A DNA stretch of 64,000 bases from NCBI GenBank assembly GCA_000149265.1, contig CH002346.1, forward strand, positions 128,385-192,384, in the 5' to 3' direction. This DNA comes from Ciona savignyi. Its lineage: Eukaryota; Chordata; Ascidiacea; Phlebobranchia; Cionidae. Below are positions 1-11,227 of the stretch, one piece after another. The position numbers and the translations under genes are program-made. Numbering within the stretch: position 1 is the first letter of the stretch; the number at the start of each line of letters is the position of its first letter. Under the pieces are notes generated by a model, which saw only the letters and a program-made list of their open reading frames with translations, was not told where the DNA came from and did not search any database.

Positions 1-1732
1 TATATGCATGCTACAGGGTCCCTAACCACAATTTGTATTTTATACACTGAGTATGTAGTTTTTGTTTCTGCAAGCATAAACGCATGGGTCCCATAGTTAA
101 CATACCAAACTTATATTCCATGTTTAGGTAAATAAAGAATAAACGTCTTAAATTTATGAACATTTCACCAAAAATGTTTTAAATTATAGCTTATTTTCAA
201 GCGCTTTAGTGAAATAAAGCTAAATTCCCAAAACAGCCCGATTTAGTTTTTCGTTGTTTCAGGGAATTCCCCTGGGTTTCGCAGATAAGTTTCTGTTTTT
301 ACATAAGTGAGTCATGTTATGTAGCAATTCTTAAAGTTTTAATCTGTTTTGTCGACTTCTTGTTGGAGATGTCAGTGCGATATGGCATGCCTGTCACAAT
401 CATAATTCAGGAGCATACCTTCGCTTTCATGGAAATTAACCTAAGTAAATGTTTTCTTTTTTGAATTGGCACAAAGTGTCTAATGTTTTAAAATTTTACC
501 GAATTTTAATAAAATTAGAGCAGCCGTTCAAGCGCTATGGCCACAAAATCTAATTTATTAAAAAAAACGTTTTGAGGGTATTCCCCTATAATCATTACTC
601 AAATTTTTGGTTTCTGCATATTTAGACCATGTTGTCTTACAAATGTCCAATTTTCATTGCGATATCATTACGCCTTTTGGAAGATGTCAGGGCGACATGG
701 AATCTTGGTAACAAACATGATTTGAGAACATATCCCATTTTTTGGGTATTTCCCTAGGTTATTTTATTATTTCTTTTAAGTGTTAAATCAGTGACTAATG
801 CACTTACATTCCACCAAATCTGATTCAAATTGTAGCATCCGTTTAAGCGCTATGCCCAAAAAAGGCTATTTATATAGAAAAAAATACCGTTGTGGTTTTT
901 AACGTCTAAGGGGAATTCCCCTAGATTCATCACCCGAAATTTCGGTTTCCGCATATCTAGACTATGTGCGCTAACAAATTTCAAAATTTTATTGCAATTC
1001 CATTACCCCTTCTGGTAGATGTCGGAGCCACAAGCCATGACTGTCACAATCATGATTTGAGAACAAAATGTTATTTTTTCGGGTATTTCCTTAGGTAATT
1101 TTTTCATTTCTCTTGAGTGTTATATCATTGGCTAATGTTTTTCTTACATTTTACCAAATCTAATTAAAATTGGAGTAGCCGTTTAAACGCCATGCGCAAA
1201 AAAAACTAAATTTTTAGAAAAAAATACCGTTTTGGTATTTAACGTCTCAGGGGAATTCCCCTGGGTATATCACCCAAAATTTTGGTTTCTGCATATCTAG
1301 ACCATGTGCGCTAACAAATGTCAAAGTTTTATTGCAATTCCATTACCCCTTCTGGTAGATGTCGGAGCCACAAGCCATGACTGTCACAATCATGGTTTGA
1401 GAACAAAATCGTATTTTTTAGGGTATTACCCTAGGTAATTTTTTGATTTCTTTTAAAGTTTGTATCATTGGCTAATGTTCTTACAATTTACCAAATCTAA
1501 TTAAAATTGGAGTAGCCGATCAGTCGCTATGGCCTAAAAAGGTACCTTTTTTAAAAAAGTACCATTTTGGTTTTTCACCTCTCAGGGGAGTTCCCAAAAT
1601 TAAATTACCCAAAATTTTGGCTTCTGCATATCTAGACTATGTACACTAACAAATGTTAAAGTTTTATTGCGATTCCATAACCCCTTCTGGTAGATGTTGG
1701 AGCCACAAGCCAAGACTGTCAAACCTTTAACG

Positions 1733-1771
<39 letters not shown>

Positions 1772-2330
1772 CGGACAAAAACAATATGTGTCCCATTTTT
1801 CCAAATGGGACCCATAATTATGGTAACCGCAAAGTACAAATAAAAAATGCTAGCCGGCCAAGTGACCAATAATTATGAAATAATAATGTTCGCGATTTCA
1901 TTACCCAAAATTTTGGTTTCTGCATATCTGAACCCATGTTGTCTTACAAATGTCCAATTTTCATTGCGATTTTATTACTCCTTCTGGTAGATGTTGGGGC
2001 GACATGGCATGCCTGTCACAATCATGATTTCAAAACAAAATCGTATTTTTTAGGGTATTTCCCAATGAATATTTTTCATTTCTTCTAATGTTAAATCAGT
2101 GGCTAATACACTTACTTTTTCACCAAATATGATTCAATTTGGAGCAGCCGTTCAAGCGCAATGCCACAAAAAGCTAAATTTTTCATAAAAAAATACTGTT
2201 TTGGTTTTTATCCACCCAGGGGAATTCCCCTTGATTTATTAACCAACATTTTGGTTTCTGTGACGAAAAAAAATAAAAAAACGGACAAAAACAATATGTG
2301 TCCCATTTTTCCAAATGGGACCAATAATTA
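1..2330. repeat. Array of ~330-bp satellite-like repeats
   Basis: The phrase CTTCTGGTAGATGT, followed by a run ending in CTGTCACAATCATG, recurs in diverged form near 356, 670, 1009, 1346, 1685 and 1980, a spacing of roughly 300-340 bp. Each unit also holds a palindromic AGGGGAATTCCCCT core (near 910, 1250 and 2218) and a TTTGGTTTCTGCATAT stretch. Units differ by many substitutions, so the array is old. Related segments lie in both orientations at 27.2-28.9 kb and 61.9-62.1 kb. No coding potential is visible. The poly-Phe frame on the minus strand is only the A38 tract at 1733-1770. The family was not identified. Confidence 0.75.
1733..1811. repeat. A38 tract plus hairpin module, copy 1
   Basis: A run of 38 A (1733-1770) is followed by GCGGACAAAAACAATATGTG and a hairpin with arms GTCCCATTT and AAATGGGAC (1790-1811). 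The same module recurs at 2262-2321 and, reversed, at 27178-27240. The A tract differs strongly in length between copies, which fits slippage or a reverse-transcribed tail. Confidence 0.6.
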
Positions 2331-4165
2331 ACATGATGCGATTCATATTTAGCTCTTATTTCTAGTAAGTATCGTTGGTTTTCGCCATTTATGTAACTAC
2401 GACTGTTCTGCATTCTTCTTACCAAATAACGAACACGTGGAATATGTTAATGCATATCTAGCACAACGAGGATTCAGAAATATACAGCAAGCCCAGAATT
2501 GTGGTATTTTTAATCTTATTTCAGTCATTAAAACGCGGTCAAGTAAATATGATAAACACTCGCTTGTACACTATTCACTTTTGATTTTCTTAATTTACTC
2601 TGATCATTAATAATCTTTGGAGTATAACGTTATGAAGCCACTCAGCGAAGACTGGTTGCAGCCGACATTTGTTGGGTTGGAACTTTCCACAATGGTCACG
2701 TGACGAGAGGCAGACTGTTATTAGGTCAGCGATAAATCATTATTCGAGTGAGTTTGGAAAATTAATATTTTCCATCTTTTACTACTTACAATCGCACTAA
2801 GTCAGCATTCTGCTAATACTAATATTGGTTGGAACATGTGGGAAAATACACATCTTAATATCACACATGTAATATGTCATGTAAGTAATAAGTCAGTTAG
2901 GAAGAAATTGTTTAAACATGAATTCAAACCAAATTAAACTTGTTTTTTTAACTTTTAGAGCCATTTAGCCCAACAATAATGTACATTGTTGCGTGTTCAT
3001 AATGAATGACTATTGGTATGTCAAAATATACATATGTATTGTTATATCACAATGTGTAACATATATTATTAGTGCTGGTTTAAAACTTATTATTTTCACA
3101 TTTTATCCCTGGTATCATGGATTACCTGTGGAAACAAAGTCGATATTGATAGCACGGCATCTGGTAATGAACTTAAATTAATTTGTTTTGTCCAAATATG
3201 TATAACCTGGTATAGAGTTGTGGGACAGGTTATTCAAAATTGGTCTGACTGACCGGGACCAAGTTCTAGGATCCGATGCCGCCTATAGCTATTCGATAGA
3301 TCTCCGTACCGACCCCATATATAGACACATGGCTATATGCTACTCTCTGGCTCACAGCGACCCTCCACGAAATAGACGACAAACCAGCAGACTGCATTAT
3401 ATGCCGTTAAGTTGTATCGGAACCTAACATGTGCTGCTTCCACATGTAGCAAATATAGATGATACCTCTTGTGACTAAGCAGAATATTAAAATATGCTGA
3501 TTAATATGTGTCAGTCACATGTCAAATCCTACCACTGCATATCTGATACACATTAGCTAATAATACCAAATACCTATAAAAGTTAAATTTATTAATTTCC
3601 CAATCTTTTTTGTTCGTATTGAGATACCTAATTTCACAATGTTTTTTGTTTGTATTTAGATTCCTTATCTTATAATTTTAAGTTTTTACCTCTTTTTTTA
3701 GCATAATACTAGTGTGTTTATGTTTACTGCATATACCATTGGGAGGATTAACTTGGGTAAACGGGTTATTTAAATTAAAATTTTGTTTTTCTGGTTCGAA
3801 ACGGTTGTTTGTTTCCTAAACTAGAACAAAACGCGAAACTCTACTTTTAAATCGAGAAAACCCGAATTAAGAATGTCTGGTTAATGAGGTTACGTTTTAG
3901 CTTTACTAAAATCACAACTATTAAAACTCACACATAAATCTGGTATAAAAGATACGCAATAAAAACACGTACGAATAGTTCCAAAAATAATTAATGTTTT
4001 AGCACAAATTGCGCGGACAACACCAGCACGGAAATCAGCACTGCAATGACGTCACCGTTAATCACATGATTACCCGAGAGATTTTAAAAACGTGCGAGTT
4101 AAAATAGCAACGCGAAGATAAAGCCAGTTAAAAGTACGAGGTAAACGAACTTAATGTGATATATG
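2325..4165. repeat. 1.8-kb duplicated block, copy A
   Basis: This block is repeated in the same orientation at 9700-12369. Shared landmarks are AACATGATGCGATT at the left edge, the segment with CAGCGAAGACTGGTTGCAGC, and GAACTAAATGTGATATATG-like sequence at the right edge. Copies look roughly 90-95 percent alike by eye. No reading frame of note is present (the longest are about 60-70 codons and are not alike in the two copies). I see no clear terminal inverted repeat, so it may be a segmental duplication or a non-coding transposon. Copy A is uninterrupted, while copy B carries an insertion. Confidence 0.75.
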
Positions 4166-5220
4166 ATTGCGGTTGTATATTTTGTGGTTAATTGTATGTT
4201 TTATTAGAGTGTTCTTGATTAATAATATCTAATAATTGTATATATTCGAGGAGAGTGTATTGGTTACAATTCGTCTGTACAAAGTTATCTCGTTCATACA
4301 TGGAATGCGAAGCGCACGAAACAAAGTATGACGTCGATGTATGAGGGAAAACACCTTTAACAGCGTCAGTTAACTTATTTACCAAAGTTTCCAACCCATG
4401 GTGGGCTAGTTACTCGGGTAGTTTTTGTATAGGAATAGTTATATGTATCGGTGATGTTAATCATTTTTGACTTTAAATTCAATTAACTGTGTAATTGCTC
4501 AGCTGCGCCAACTACCGGGCATGCGATAGCTGATTCACCACTCGCTTCGGGATCTGCGCTTCGTGTGCTTATCATACATACCATCGCCTGTACGTCTCTT
4601 TATCCTGTTAACTCACCCTATATTGTTGTGTGTAAACTAGTCTTATGGGGACTCTTGCAGATTAAAACGTACATCGAATGAGTTATTAACATGTTAATTT
4701 CAAGTTTGGTTCTTTACTTTAAACTGATTGTCGTCGAAACTGACTTTGTAATTTTCCACTTTAACCCCCTTCGTAAACGGGCGGCTTTTTAAGATAGAAA
4801 TGATATTGTGCACATAACATCATTTATTAGGCGAACACTGCTCATGTATACATAAACGCAGCCCAACCATACTATGCTTATCTGAAGTCTAGAATATGGT
4901 GCTTTAAGATATAATCTAGGTAATTTATTTGTGAATGCGTCAATGTTACACATTAGATGAAGTTCTCGATAACCTGTAGTGAGCTCCCAAGGTTGTGTAT
5001 AATATGCTTGTATTGGCGGTAAGCAGTATAAAACCCATTCAACACAACTAACTCAAATCATTGCACTCTAACGGCAATATATAAGAAATAGGCGGTAACG
5101 TCTAACGGTTTTGAGCGGGAAGGATCAACAGCGACAGGTAATTATCATTAGCGTTGGTCACGTGGCCATCACGTGGTAATCAACGCACAATGTAAAGGCA
5201 CGGAGATAACACATTGTAAC
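4166..5220. repeat. Dispersed repeat with degenerate tRNA-like segment
   Basis: Sequence around 4190-4400 is shared with 16700-16900, 17110-17290 and 19740-19890 (landmark TCGTCTGTACAAAGT and GGAATGCGAAGCGCACG). A degenerate minus-strand tRNA-like segment lies at about 4395-4470, and a GCGCCAACTACCGGGC-type segment near 4506 recurs at 17380, 19240 and 25740. No gene is recognised in this stretch. Confidence 0.55.
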
Positions 5221-5225
5221 ATACA
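5221..5225. other. Target-site duplication, left
   Basis: ATACA directly abuts the LTR here and is repeated at 9547-9551 on the other side of the Gypsy element. A 5-bp duplication is usual for Gypsy integrases. Confidence 0.85.
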
Positions 5226-5394
5226 TGTTGTATTCTGAATTTGTCGAGTACCAACTGACTTACACAGGCAAACAAACACGTGGTATATACAATTAGCTGG
5301 CGCGGGGAATGTAGGAATGTCGAGGGCGTGAGGGAGTAATCATTATAAACGAAGGCAACGCAATAAACTAAGGAATAGTTTACACAATACAACA
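5226..5394 (-). repeat. 3' LTR of Mag-like Gypsy element
   Basis: 169 bp, identical to 9378-9546. It lies downstream of gag-pol in the element's own orientation and is preceded by the polypurine tract at 5395-5404. Confidence 0.95.
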
Positions 5395-5404
5395 TCTCCC
5401 CTTT
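5395..5404 (-). promoter_or_regulatory. Polypurine tract of Gypsy element
   Basis: On the minus strand the ten bases AAAGGGGAGA sit directly against the 3' LTR, the expected position for the plus-strand primer of reverse transcription. Confidence 0.85.
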
Positions 5405-5492
5405 AAGTTCTATAAAATAAAAATAATTATAAAATAAAAAATAACAGTAGAAAGATACAGATGTCCATATTTACATTACAATAAAATACTTT

Positions 5493-8400
5493 TCAAGGAC
5501 TAAATATTATTCGTGGCCGAATGGTTCGCTTGGACCTGCGTGGGGTTGCAGGCAGGGTCAGTTGCGGATTCGTTTGTTCGATTGTTGTCCTGGGCAACAC
5601 ATTTATTAAGTGTCGGTTTCTACGGTACATCCCTCCTCCAGATGTGCCGATCATGTACGACCGAGGCAACCTGTGCGTACTTTTAACTTCTCCTTCTTTT
5701 TGATTGTCTCGTATAATTACGCGGTCGCCGACACGAAGGCTCGGCAAAGGCCTAACTCCATGCCTCCTGTCAAAGTCTCTCTTTTGTTGATGTTGCGCAC
5801 TTTCCTCCAGTTTCCTTAGACTGTTGAAATTCGGCCACCTCGGTACCAACATTTTACGACTCATTGGAACCGCAGTCTGAAGTCTTCTTCCCATTAATAG
5901 CTGCGAAGGAGAAAATCCGTTAATTAATGGCGCCGTTCGATAGGCCAGTAAGGCTCTCGGCAAATCGTTGGACTTGTGTAGAAGGTGTTTTACAGTTTGA
6001 ACCGCTCTTTCAGATTCACCATTGCTCTGAGGAAACATCGGACTGGATGTTAGGTGGGTTATTTTATATAGGTTTGTGAAGTCTTTAAATTCTTGCGAAG
6101 CATACTGGGGCCCATTATCAGATGCTATAGTATCTGGGACGCCGAACCTCGAAAACATGGATTCAAGATGTTGTATAACTTTTACTGTTGTTGTGCTGTG
6201 TAGCAATTCTACCTCAATCCATCGTGAAAAGTAATCTACAACCAATAGATAAGTTTCCCCCTTATGTTCAAATAGATCGGTCCCCAGTTTTTGCCACGGC
6301 CTTGTTGGTTTGGGTATCGGCAGTAAAGGTTCAGAACGATGGTTAACAAATTTTGCACAGCACTCGCAATTGGCAATTATTTCACCTATCTGTTTATTTA
6401 GCAACGGCCACCAAACCGACTCTCTCGCTTTAGCTCGACATTTTGTGATTCCGATGTGCCCTTCATGTAGTCTTCCCAACACCTCGTCTCGCATAGCCGT
6501 TGGGATCACCAGTCTGCTTCCATACAGCAGAATTCCATTTTTTTCCGACAGAAGATGTCTGTAAGGGTAATATAACTGTAAGGGTTCTTTAAGTTTAGAC
6601 CTCCGTGGCCACTTAGTTTTACAAAATAAAATAATTTGACTGCAAACTGGATCTTTGGCCACACTTTGTTTAATTTCTTCGATTCTTCGGTTTGACTCCG
6701 GTATCGCGTCGACGATAGACATAACGAATGCGTCGTCCATCAAACTTTCTGTAGCATTACTGAAGTTTGGCTCATCAGGCAGTGGAGATCGGGATAGGGT
6801 ATCTGCTATGGTCAGTTGTTTTCCAGGTACATGCACCACGTCGTAGAGGAATCGCATCAATCTTAATCGGAACCTTAATATTCGTGGAGGTAAATCGCTT
6901 AATATTTTAGATCCAAGTAGAGATACAAGCGGCTTATGATCGGTGTGCACGGTAAACTTTAATCCTAAAACGTATACTGAAAACCGTTCACATGCCCATG
7001 TTACCGCCAAAGCTTCCTTTTCAATTTGAGCGTACCGCTGTTCTGTCAGGTTCATTGAGCGGGAAGCATATGCCACCGGTTTCCAAGTTGCACCATGTTT
7101 CTGCAACAGCACTGCTCCAAGACCGTAGGATGAAGCATCTGCAGAAACTATCGTTTCACGATTACAATCGTAAAACGCTAAGACACTATTTGAAGCACAC
7201 ATTTGTTTAACACCGTCAAACGCACGTTGCTGCCGCTCGCCCCAAACCCAAACCTTACTTTTGACTAGCAGCTCTCTAAGTGCTTTCGACGAGTCGGCTA
7301 GAGTGGAAGTAAATTTACCTAGTTGGTTTACCATTCCCAAGAACCGACGAAGTTCGGTGACGTTTCTGGGCTCTTTCATCTCAACAATTGATTTAATTTT
7401 GTCGGGGTCTGCTCGTATACCATTTGCATCTATGATGTGTCCGACGAATTTGACTTGATTGCATGAAAATTCACATTTAGTACTGTTAAGCGTCATACCA
7501 CATTTTTGAAGTTTTCTGAGAACTCGTTCCAAACGCCGATCGTGTTCTTTTTGATTTCGACCGTGAACCAGAATATCGTCCATTTCGCAAACGACCCCTT
7601 CCTCTCCACAGAGAATCTCCGACATTTTAGATTGGAAGTGTTCCGGTGCGCTTGATATACCAAATGGAAGCCTGTTAAAACAAAATCTTCCAAACGGTGT
7701 CATAAACGTTGTAAACAATCGTGATTGATTAGTGAGCTTAACCTGCCAGAAACCAGACTTTGCATCTAGTTTAGAGAAAACTTTCGCGCCTGCCAATTGG
7801 CCCAATACTTCATCTACGCAAGGTAGAAGATACCGCTCCCGTTTTACGCTTTTGTTAAGTTGCGTGAAATCAACACATATGCGAATGTTGCCATCCTTCT
7901 TAGGTACAACTACCATTCCGGCGCACCAGTCTGTTGGTCGCTTAACTTGCGTTATTATATTTCCTTTCGTCATTTCTTCGAGTTCAGACTTTACTTTAGC
8001 CAACAAAGGAAATGCTACTCGTCGCGGGTTTTTAATGTGGTATGGCGTGGCGTCCTTACTTATTTCAATGTTATATTCACCAGGTAATTTACCCAAACTA
8101 CCAAACAGCTTCGGGTAGCGCTGTTTCCAACTGGCCAATGGTAGGCCTACATTTACTTCACTAACGTACGTTAGTAACTTTAAGGCCTCAATTGCAGGTT
8201 TTCCAAGCAATGGGTATTTTCCGCCCTTTGTCACATACAACGCTTGTGTGCTGACATGCCCGTTAATAGAAATACGACATGACGGAATCATACCCAAAAC
8301 TTCTACGAATTTGCCGTCTGGACCTATAAGACGTCGGTCGCTCTTTTCCAGTCGAAGTTTTGTTAACGTTTTATAAATAGTAAAAGGTAAGATACTAACG

Positions 8401-9323
8401 TCTGCTCCCGTGTCGATTTTAAATAAAATCTTACGGTTTAAAATCCCAACTTCTGTCATCCACTTATCTCGAGACGTCGAGGTAAACGAAGCGCCCACAT
8501 ACGCACTACACAAAGGGTTAAAGATTTTACTTTCACCGTTATTAGGAACATCGTACTCACATGTAAACACTTCACCTACAAATTTCGTACGACAACGTCT
8601 CGCAAAATGTCCAATTTTAGAACACTTGTAGCATTTAGTATTTAGAGCGGGACACTTATCTTGATTGAGGTGCTGTTGCCATCCGCATCTATCGCAGGTT
8701 TTCTCTCTTCGTTCTGTTAATTTGTTTGTTTGGTATTTTGCTCTAGCCGCTCCTATCAGTTCCTCTTCAATATGTTCTTCGTTTGCGTTAAGCAGTTTTC
8801 GTTGTTGAATTTTAACCCGTTCGGTTTGCCGTGCAGTATCTATAGCTTTTTTAAGTGTCAATTCTGGATCCATTTGGAATTTTTGTGACAGTCCTTTGTC
8901 CGTTATTCCGATAACTAGTCTATCTCGTAGTAGTTCGTCTTTGAGCTCACCGTACTCTAAATGTTCGCTCATTGAGTATAAGCACGTTATATATTGGTCG
9001 ATAGGTTCACCTGGAAGTTGATTTCTCTTGTTGAATTGTGCTCGCTCGAATATTAAGTTTCGTCTCACGTTGAAATATTGATCAAATTTGGCTTTCACTT
9101 CTGCATATTGTTTTGCTTCTTCTTCAGTTAATTCAAGCGCTGTAAATATTTCTTCTGCTTTTCCTCCCATACAATAGATTAAGGTATTCACTTGTAGCAC
9201 ATTAGACTTCGAAACAAGCCCCGAAGCAACGCGAAATCGTTCGAAACGTTTGGACCATTGTGGCCAACTTTCTGGTTTATCAAAATCAAACCCTTCTGGA
9301 GTAGCTACTTGAAAATTCGCCAT
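5493..9323 (-). CDS. Gag-Pol polyprotein of Mag-like Gypsy element
   Basis: A single 1276-residue frame encodes the whole element. Gag comes first, with two zinc knuckles (Cys at 210, 213, 224 and the CCHC at 231-244, GHFARRC). An aspartic protease follows with DTGADVS at 304-310. Reverse transcriptase spans about 440-640, with FSKLDAKSG near 516-524 and a CEMDDIL active box at 579-585. RNase H has Asp 729, Glu 770 and Asp 795. Integrase has an HHCC finger (His 953, His 956, Cys 986, Cys 989) and a D,D35,E triad at about 1016, 1069 and 1105. No stop or frameshift breaks it. The start is the first Met, 40 bp after the primer-binding site. Gag and Pol are fused in one frame, so no ribosomal frameshift is needed. 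The product copies the element RNA and inserts the cDNA. Confidence 0.95.
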   Translation of the reverse strand: MANFQVATPEGFDFDKPESWPQWSKRFERFRVASGLVSKSNVLQVNTLIYCMGGKAEEIFTALELTEEEAKQYAEVKAKFDQYFNVRRNLIFERAQFNKRNQLPGEPIDQYITCLYSMSEHLEYGELKDELLRDRLVIGITDKGLSQKFQMDPELTLKKAIDTARQTERVKIQQRKLLNANEEHIEEELIGAARAKYQTNKLTERREKTCDRCGWQQHLNQDKCPALNTKCYKCSKIGHFARRCRTKFVGEVFTCEYDVPNNGESKIFNPLCSAYVGASFTSTSRDKWMTEVGILNRKILFKIDTGADVSILPFTIYKTLTKLRLEKSDRRLIGPDGKFVEVLGMIPSCRISINGHVSTQALYVTKGGKYPLLGKPAIEALKLLTYVSEVNVGLPLASWKQRYPKLFGSLGKLPGEYNIEISKDATPYHIKNPRRVAFPLLAKVKSELEEMTKGNIITQVKRPTDWCAGMVVVPKKDGNIRICVDFTQLNKSVKRERYLLPCVDEVLGQLAGAKVFSKLDAKSGFWQVKLTNQSRLFTTFMTPFGRFCFNRLPFGISSAPEHFQSKMSEILCGEEGVVCEMDDILVHGRNQKEHDRRLERVLRKLQKCGMTLNSTKCEFSCNQVKFVGHIIDANGIRADPDKIKSIVEMKEPRNVTELRRFLGMVNQLGKFTSTLADSSKALRELLVKSKVWVWGERQQRAFDGVKQMCASNSVLAFYDCNRETIVSADASSYGLGAVLLQKHGATWKPVAYASRSMNLTEQRYAQIEKEALAVTWACERFSVYVLGLKFTVHTDHKPLVSLLGSKILSDLPPRILRFRLRLMRFLYDVVHVPGKQLTIADTLSRSPLPDEPNFSNATESLMDDAFVMSIVDAIPESNRRIEEIKQSVAKDPVCSQIILFCKTKWPRRSKLKEPLQLYYPYRHLLSEKNGILLYGSRLVIPTAMRDEVLGRLHEGHIGITKCRAKARESVWWPLLNKQIGEIIANCECCAKFVNHRSEPLLPIPKPTRPWQKLGTDLFEHKGETYLLVVDYFSRWIEVELLHSTTTVKVIQHLESMFSRFGVPDTIASDNGPQYASQEFKDFTNLYKITHLTSSPMFPQSNGESERAVQTVKHLLHKSNDLPRALLAYRTAPLINGFSPSQLLMGRRLQTAVPMSRKMLVPRWPNFNSLRKLEESAQHQQKRDFDRRHGVRPLPSLRVGDRVIIRDNQKEGEVKSTHRLPRSYMIGTSGGGMYRRNRHLINVLPRTTIEQTNPQLTLPATPRRSKRTIRPRIIFSP

Positions 9324-9362
9324 CTTTTTATACTTCTATAAACTTTAACAATATTTAATTTA

Positions 9363-9377
9363 CCACTTCTGACACCA
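9363..9377 (-). promoter_or_regulatory. Primer-binding site, tRNA-Leu type
   Basis: Directly after the 5' LTR the minus strand reads TGGTGTCAGAAGTGG. Its complement, CCACTTCTGACA plus CCA, matches the 3' end of animal tRNA-Leu of the CAA/CAG type as I recall it. Reverse transcription is therefore probably primed by tRNA-Leu. Confidence 0.75.
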
Positions 9378-9546
9378 TGTTGTATTCTGAATTTGTCGAG
9401 TACCAACTGACTTACACAGGCAAACAAACACGTGGTATATACAATTAGCTGGCGCGGGGAATGTAGGAATGTCGAGGGCGTGAGGGAGTAATCATTATAA
9501 ACGAAGGCAACGCAATAAACTAAGGAATAGTTTACACAATACAACA
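9378..9546 (-). repeat. 5' LTR of Mag-like Gypsy element
   Basis: 169 bp, identical base for base to 5226-5394 as I read it. It should contain the element promoter, but I see no obvious TATA box or AATAAA in it. Confidence 0.95.
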
Positions 9547-11227
9547 ATACACACATACAATGTACACAGTTTGAGCTATAACTGCGAGGTATCAATTCTG
9601 AGCGCGTTTAATCTACTAAATGTATACTCGAATAATGCTTTTGTATAATAATATACATAATAAATTCGATTTCGTATTCCTTGTATAAAATGAGAATGAA
9701 TTAACATGATGCGATTTAGATTTAGCTCTTATTTCTAGTAAGTGTCGTTGGTTTTGCCATTTATGTAACAACGGTTGTTCTGCATTCTTCTTATCAAATA
9801 ACGAACACGTGGAATAAGTTAATGCATATCTAGCACAACGAGGATTTAGAAATATGCAGCAAGTCCAGAATTGTTGTGTTTTTAATCTTGTTTCAGACAT
9901 TAAAACGCGACAAAGTAAATATAATGAACACTCGCTTCTACACTATTCACTTTATGATTTTATTTATTTACTCTGATCATTAATAATCTTTGAAGTGTAT
10001 TTTATGAAGCCAGTCAGCGAAGACTGGTTGCAGCCGACGTTTGTTGGGTTGAAACTTTCCACAATGGTCACGTGACGAGAGGCAGACTGTTATTAGGTCA
10101 GCGATAAATCATTATTCGAGTGAGTTTGGAAAAAAATTCTTTCCACCTTTTACTACTTACATCGCACTAAGTCAGCATTCTGCTAATACTAATATTGGTT
10201 GGATGATGTAGGAAAATACACATCTTAATATTACATATGCAATATGTCGTGTAAGTAATAGAATCCGTTAGGAGGAAATTGTTTAAACATGAATTTAAAC
10301 CGAATTAAAAGTGGTTTATTAACTTTTAAAGTCATTTGTTGCAATAATAATGTGCATTGTTGCGTAATCATAATGAATGTCTATTGTTATGTCACAATAT
10401 ACACATGTATTGTTATATCACAATGTTTAACATGTATTATTAGTGCTGGTTTAAAACTTATTATTTTCACATTTTAACCCTGATATCGTGGATTACCTGT
10501 GGAAACAAAGTCGATATTGATATCACGGCATCTGGTAATGAACTTAAATTAATTTGTTTTGTCCGAATATTTATAACCTGGTGTAGAATTGTGGGGACAG
10601 GTTATTCAAAATTGGTCTGAATGACCGGGAGAAAGTTCTAGGATCCGATGCCGCCTATAGCTATTCGATAGATCTCGTACCTACCCCATATGTAGACACA
10701 TGGCTATATGTTACTGTCTGGATCACAGCGACCCTCCACCAAATAGACGACAAACCAGCAGACTGCATTATAAGATGCTAAGTTGTACCGGAACCTATAA
10801 CATATGGTGCTTCCACATGTAACAAATATAGGAGATATCTCTTGTGACTAAGCAGAATATTAAAATATGCTAATTAATGGTGTTAGTCACATGTCAAATC
10901 CTGCCACTGCATATCTGATACACATTAGCTAATACCAAATACCTCTAAAAGTTAAATTTATGAATTTCCCAATCTCTTTCGTTCGTATATAGTTTCCTTA
11001 TCTTATAATTTTAAGTTTTTACCTCTTTTTTAGCATAATAATAGTGTATTTATGTTTATTGCATATACCATTGGGAAGATTACCTTTGGTAAACGGGTTA
11101 TTTGAATTAAAATTGTGTTTTTCTGGTTCGAATCGGTTGTTTATTTCCTAAACTAGAACAAAACGAGAAACTCTACTATTTAAATCGAGAAAACTCGAAC
11201 TGAAAATCGTCTGGTTAATAAGGTCAC

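Larger units (their letters stand above)
5226..9546 (-). mobile_element. Complete Mag-like Ty3/Gypsy retrotransposon (4321 bp)
   Basis: The element runs on the minus strand. It has 169-bp LTRs that read identical to each other (9378-9546 is the 5' LTR, 5226-5394 the 3' LTR), both TG...CA with 9-bp terminal inverted repeats TGTTGTATT/AATACAACA. It is bounded by a 5-bp target-site duplication ATACA and has a primer-binding site, a polypurine tract and one uninterrupted gag-pol frame. Identical LTRs and an open frame imply a recent insertion that may still be active. The gag start, double zinc knuckle and Met-Asp-Asp RT box suggest the Mag/SURL side of Gypsy (clade placement is inference). Confidence 0.95.

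Noticed and set aside
579..585. The unusual Met-Asp-Asp RT box with Glu in place of Tyr (residues 579-585 of the Mag-like Pol) as a sign of a dead enzyme
   Set aside because: Mag-like Gypsy elements commonly carry x-Met-Asp-Asp here and the rest of Pol is intact, so it is better read as a clade trait.
1600..1869. 89-codon minus-strand ORF with a long Phe run
   Set aside because: It is the reverse of the A38 tract in a repeat and has no protein-like composition.
7732..8118. 128-codon plus-strand ORF and other plus-strand ORFs at 5.5-8.7 kb
   Set aside because: They are antisense shadows of the long gag-pol frame on the minus strand.
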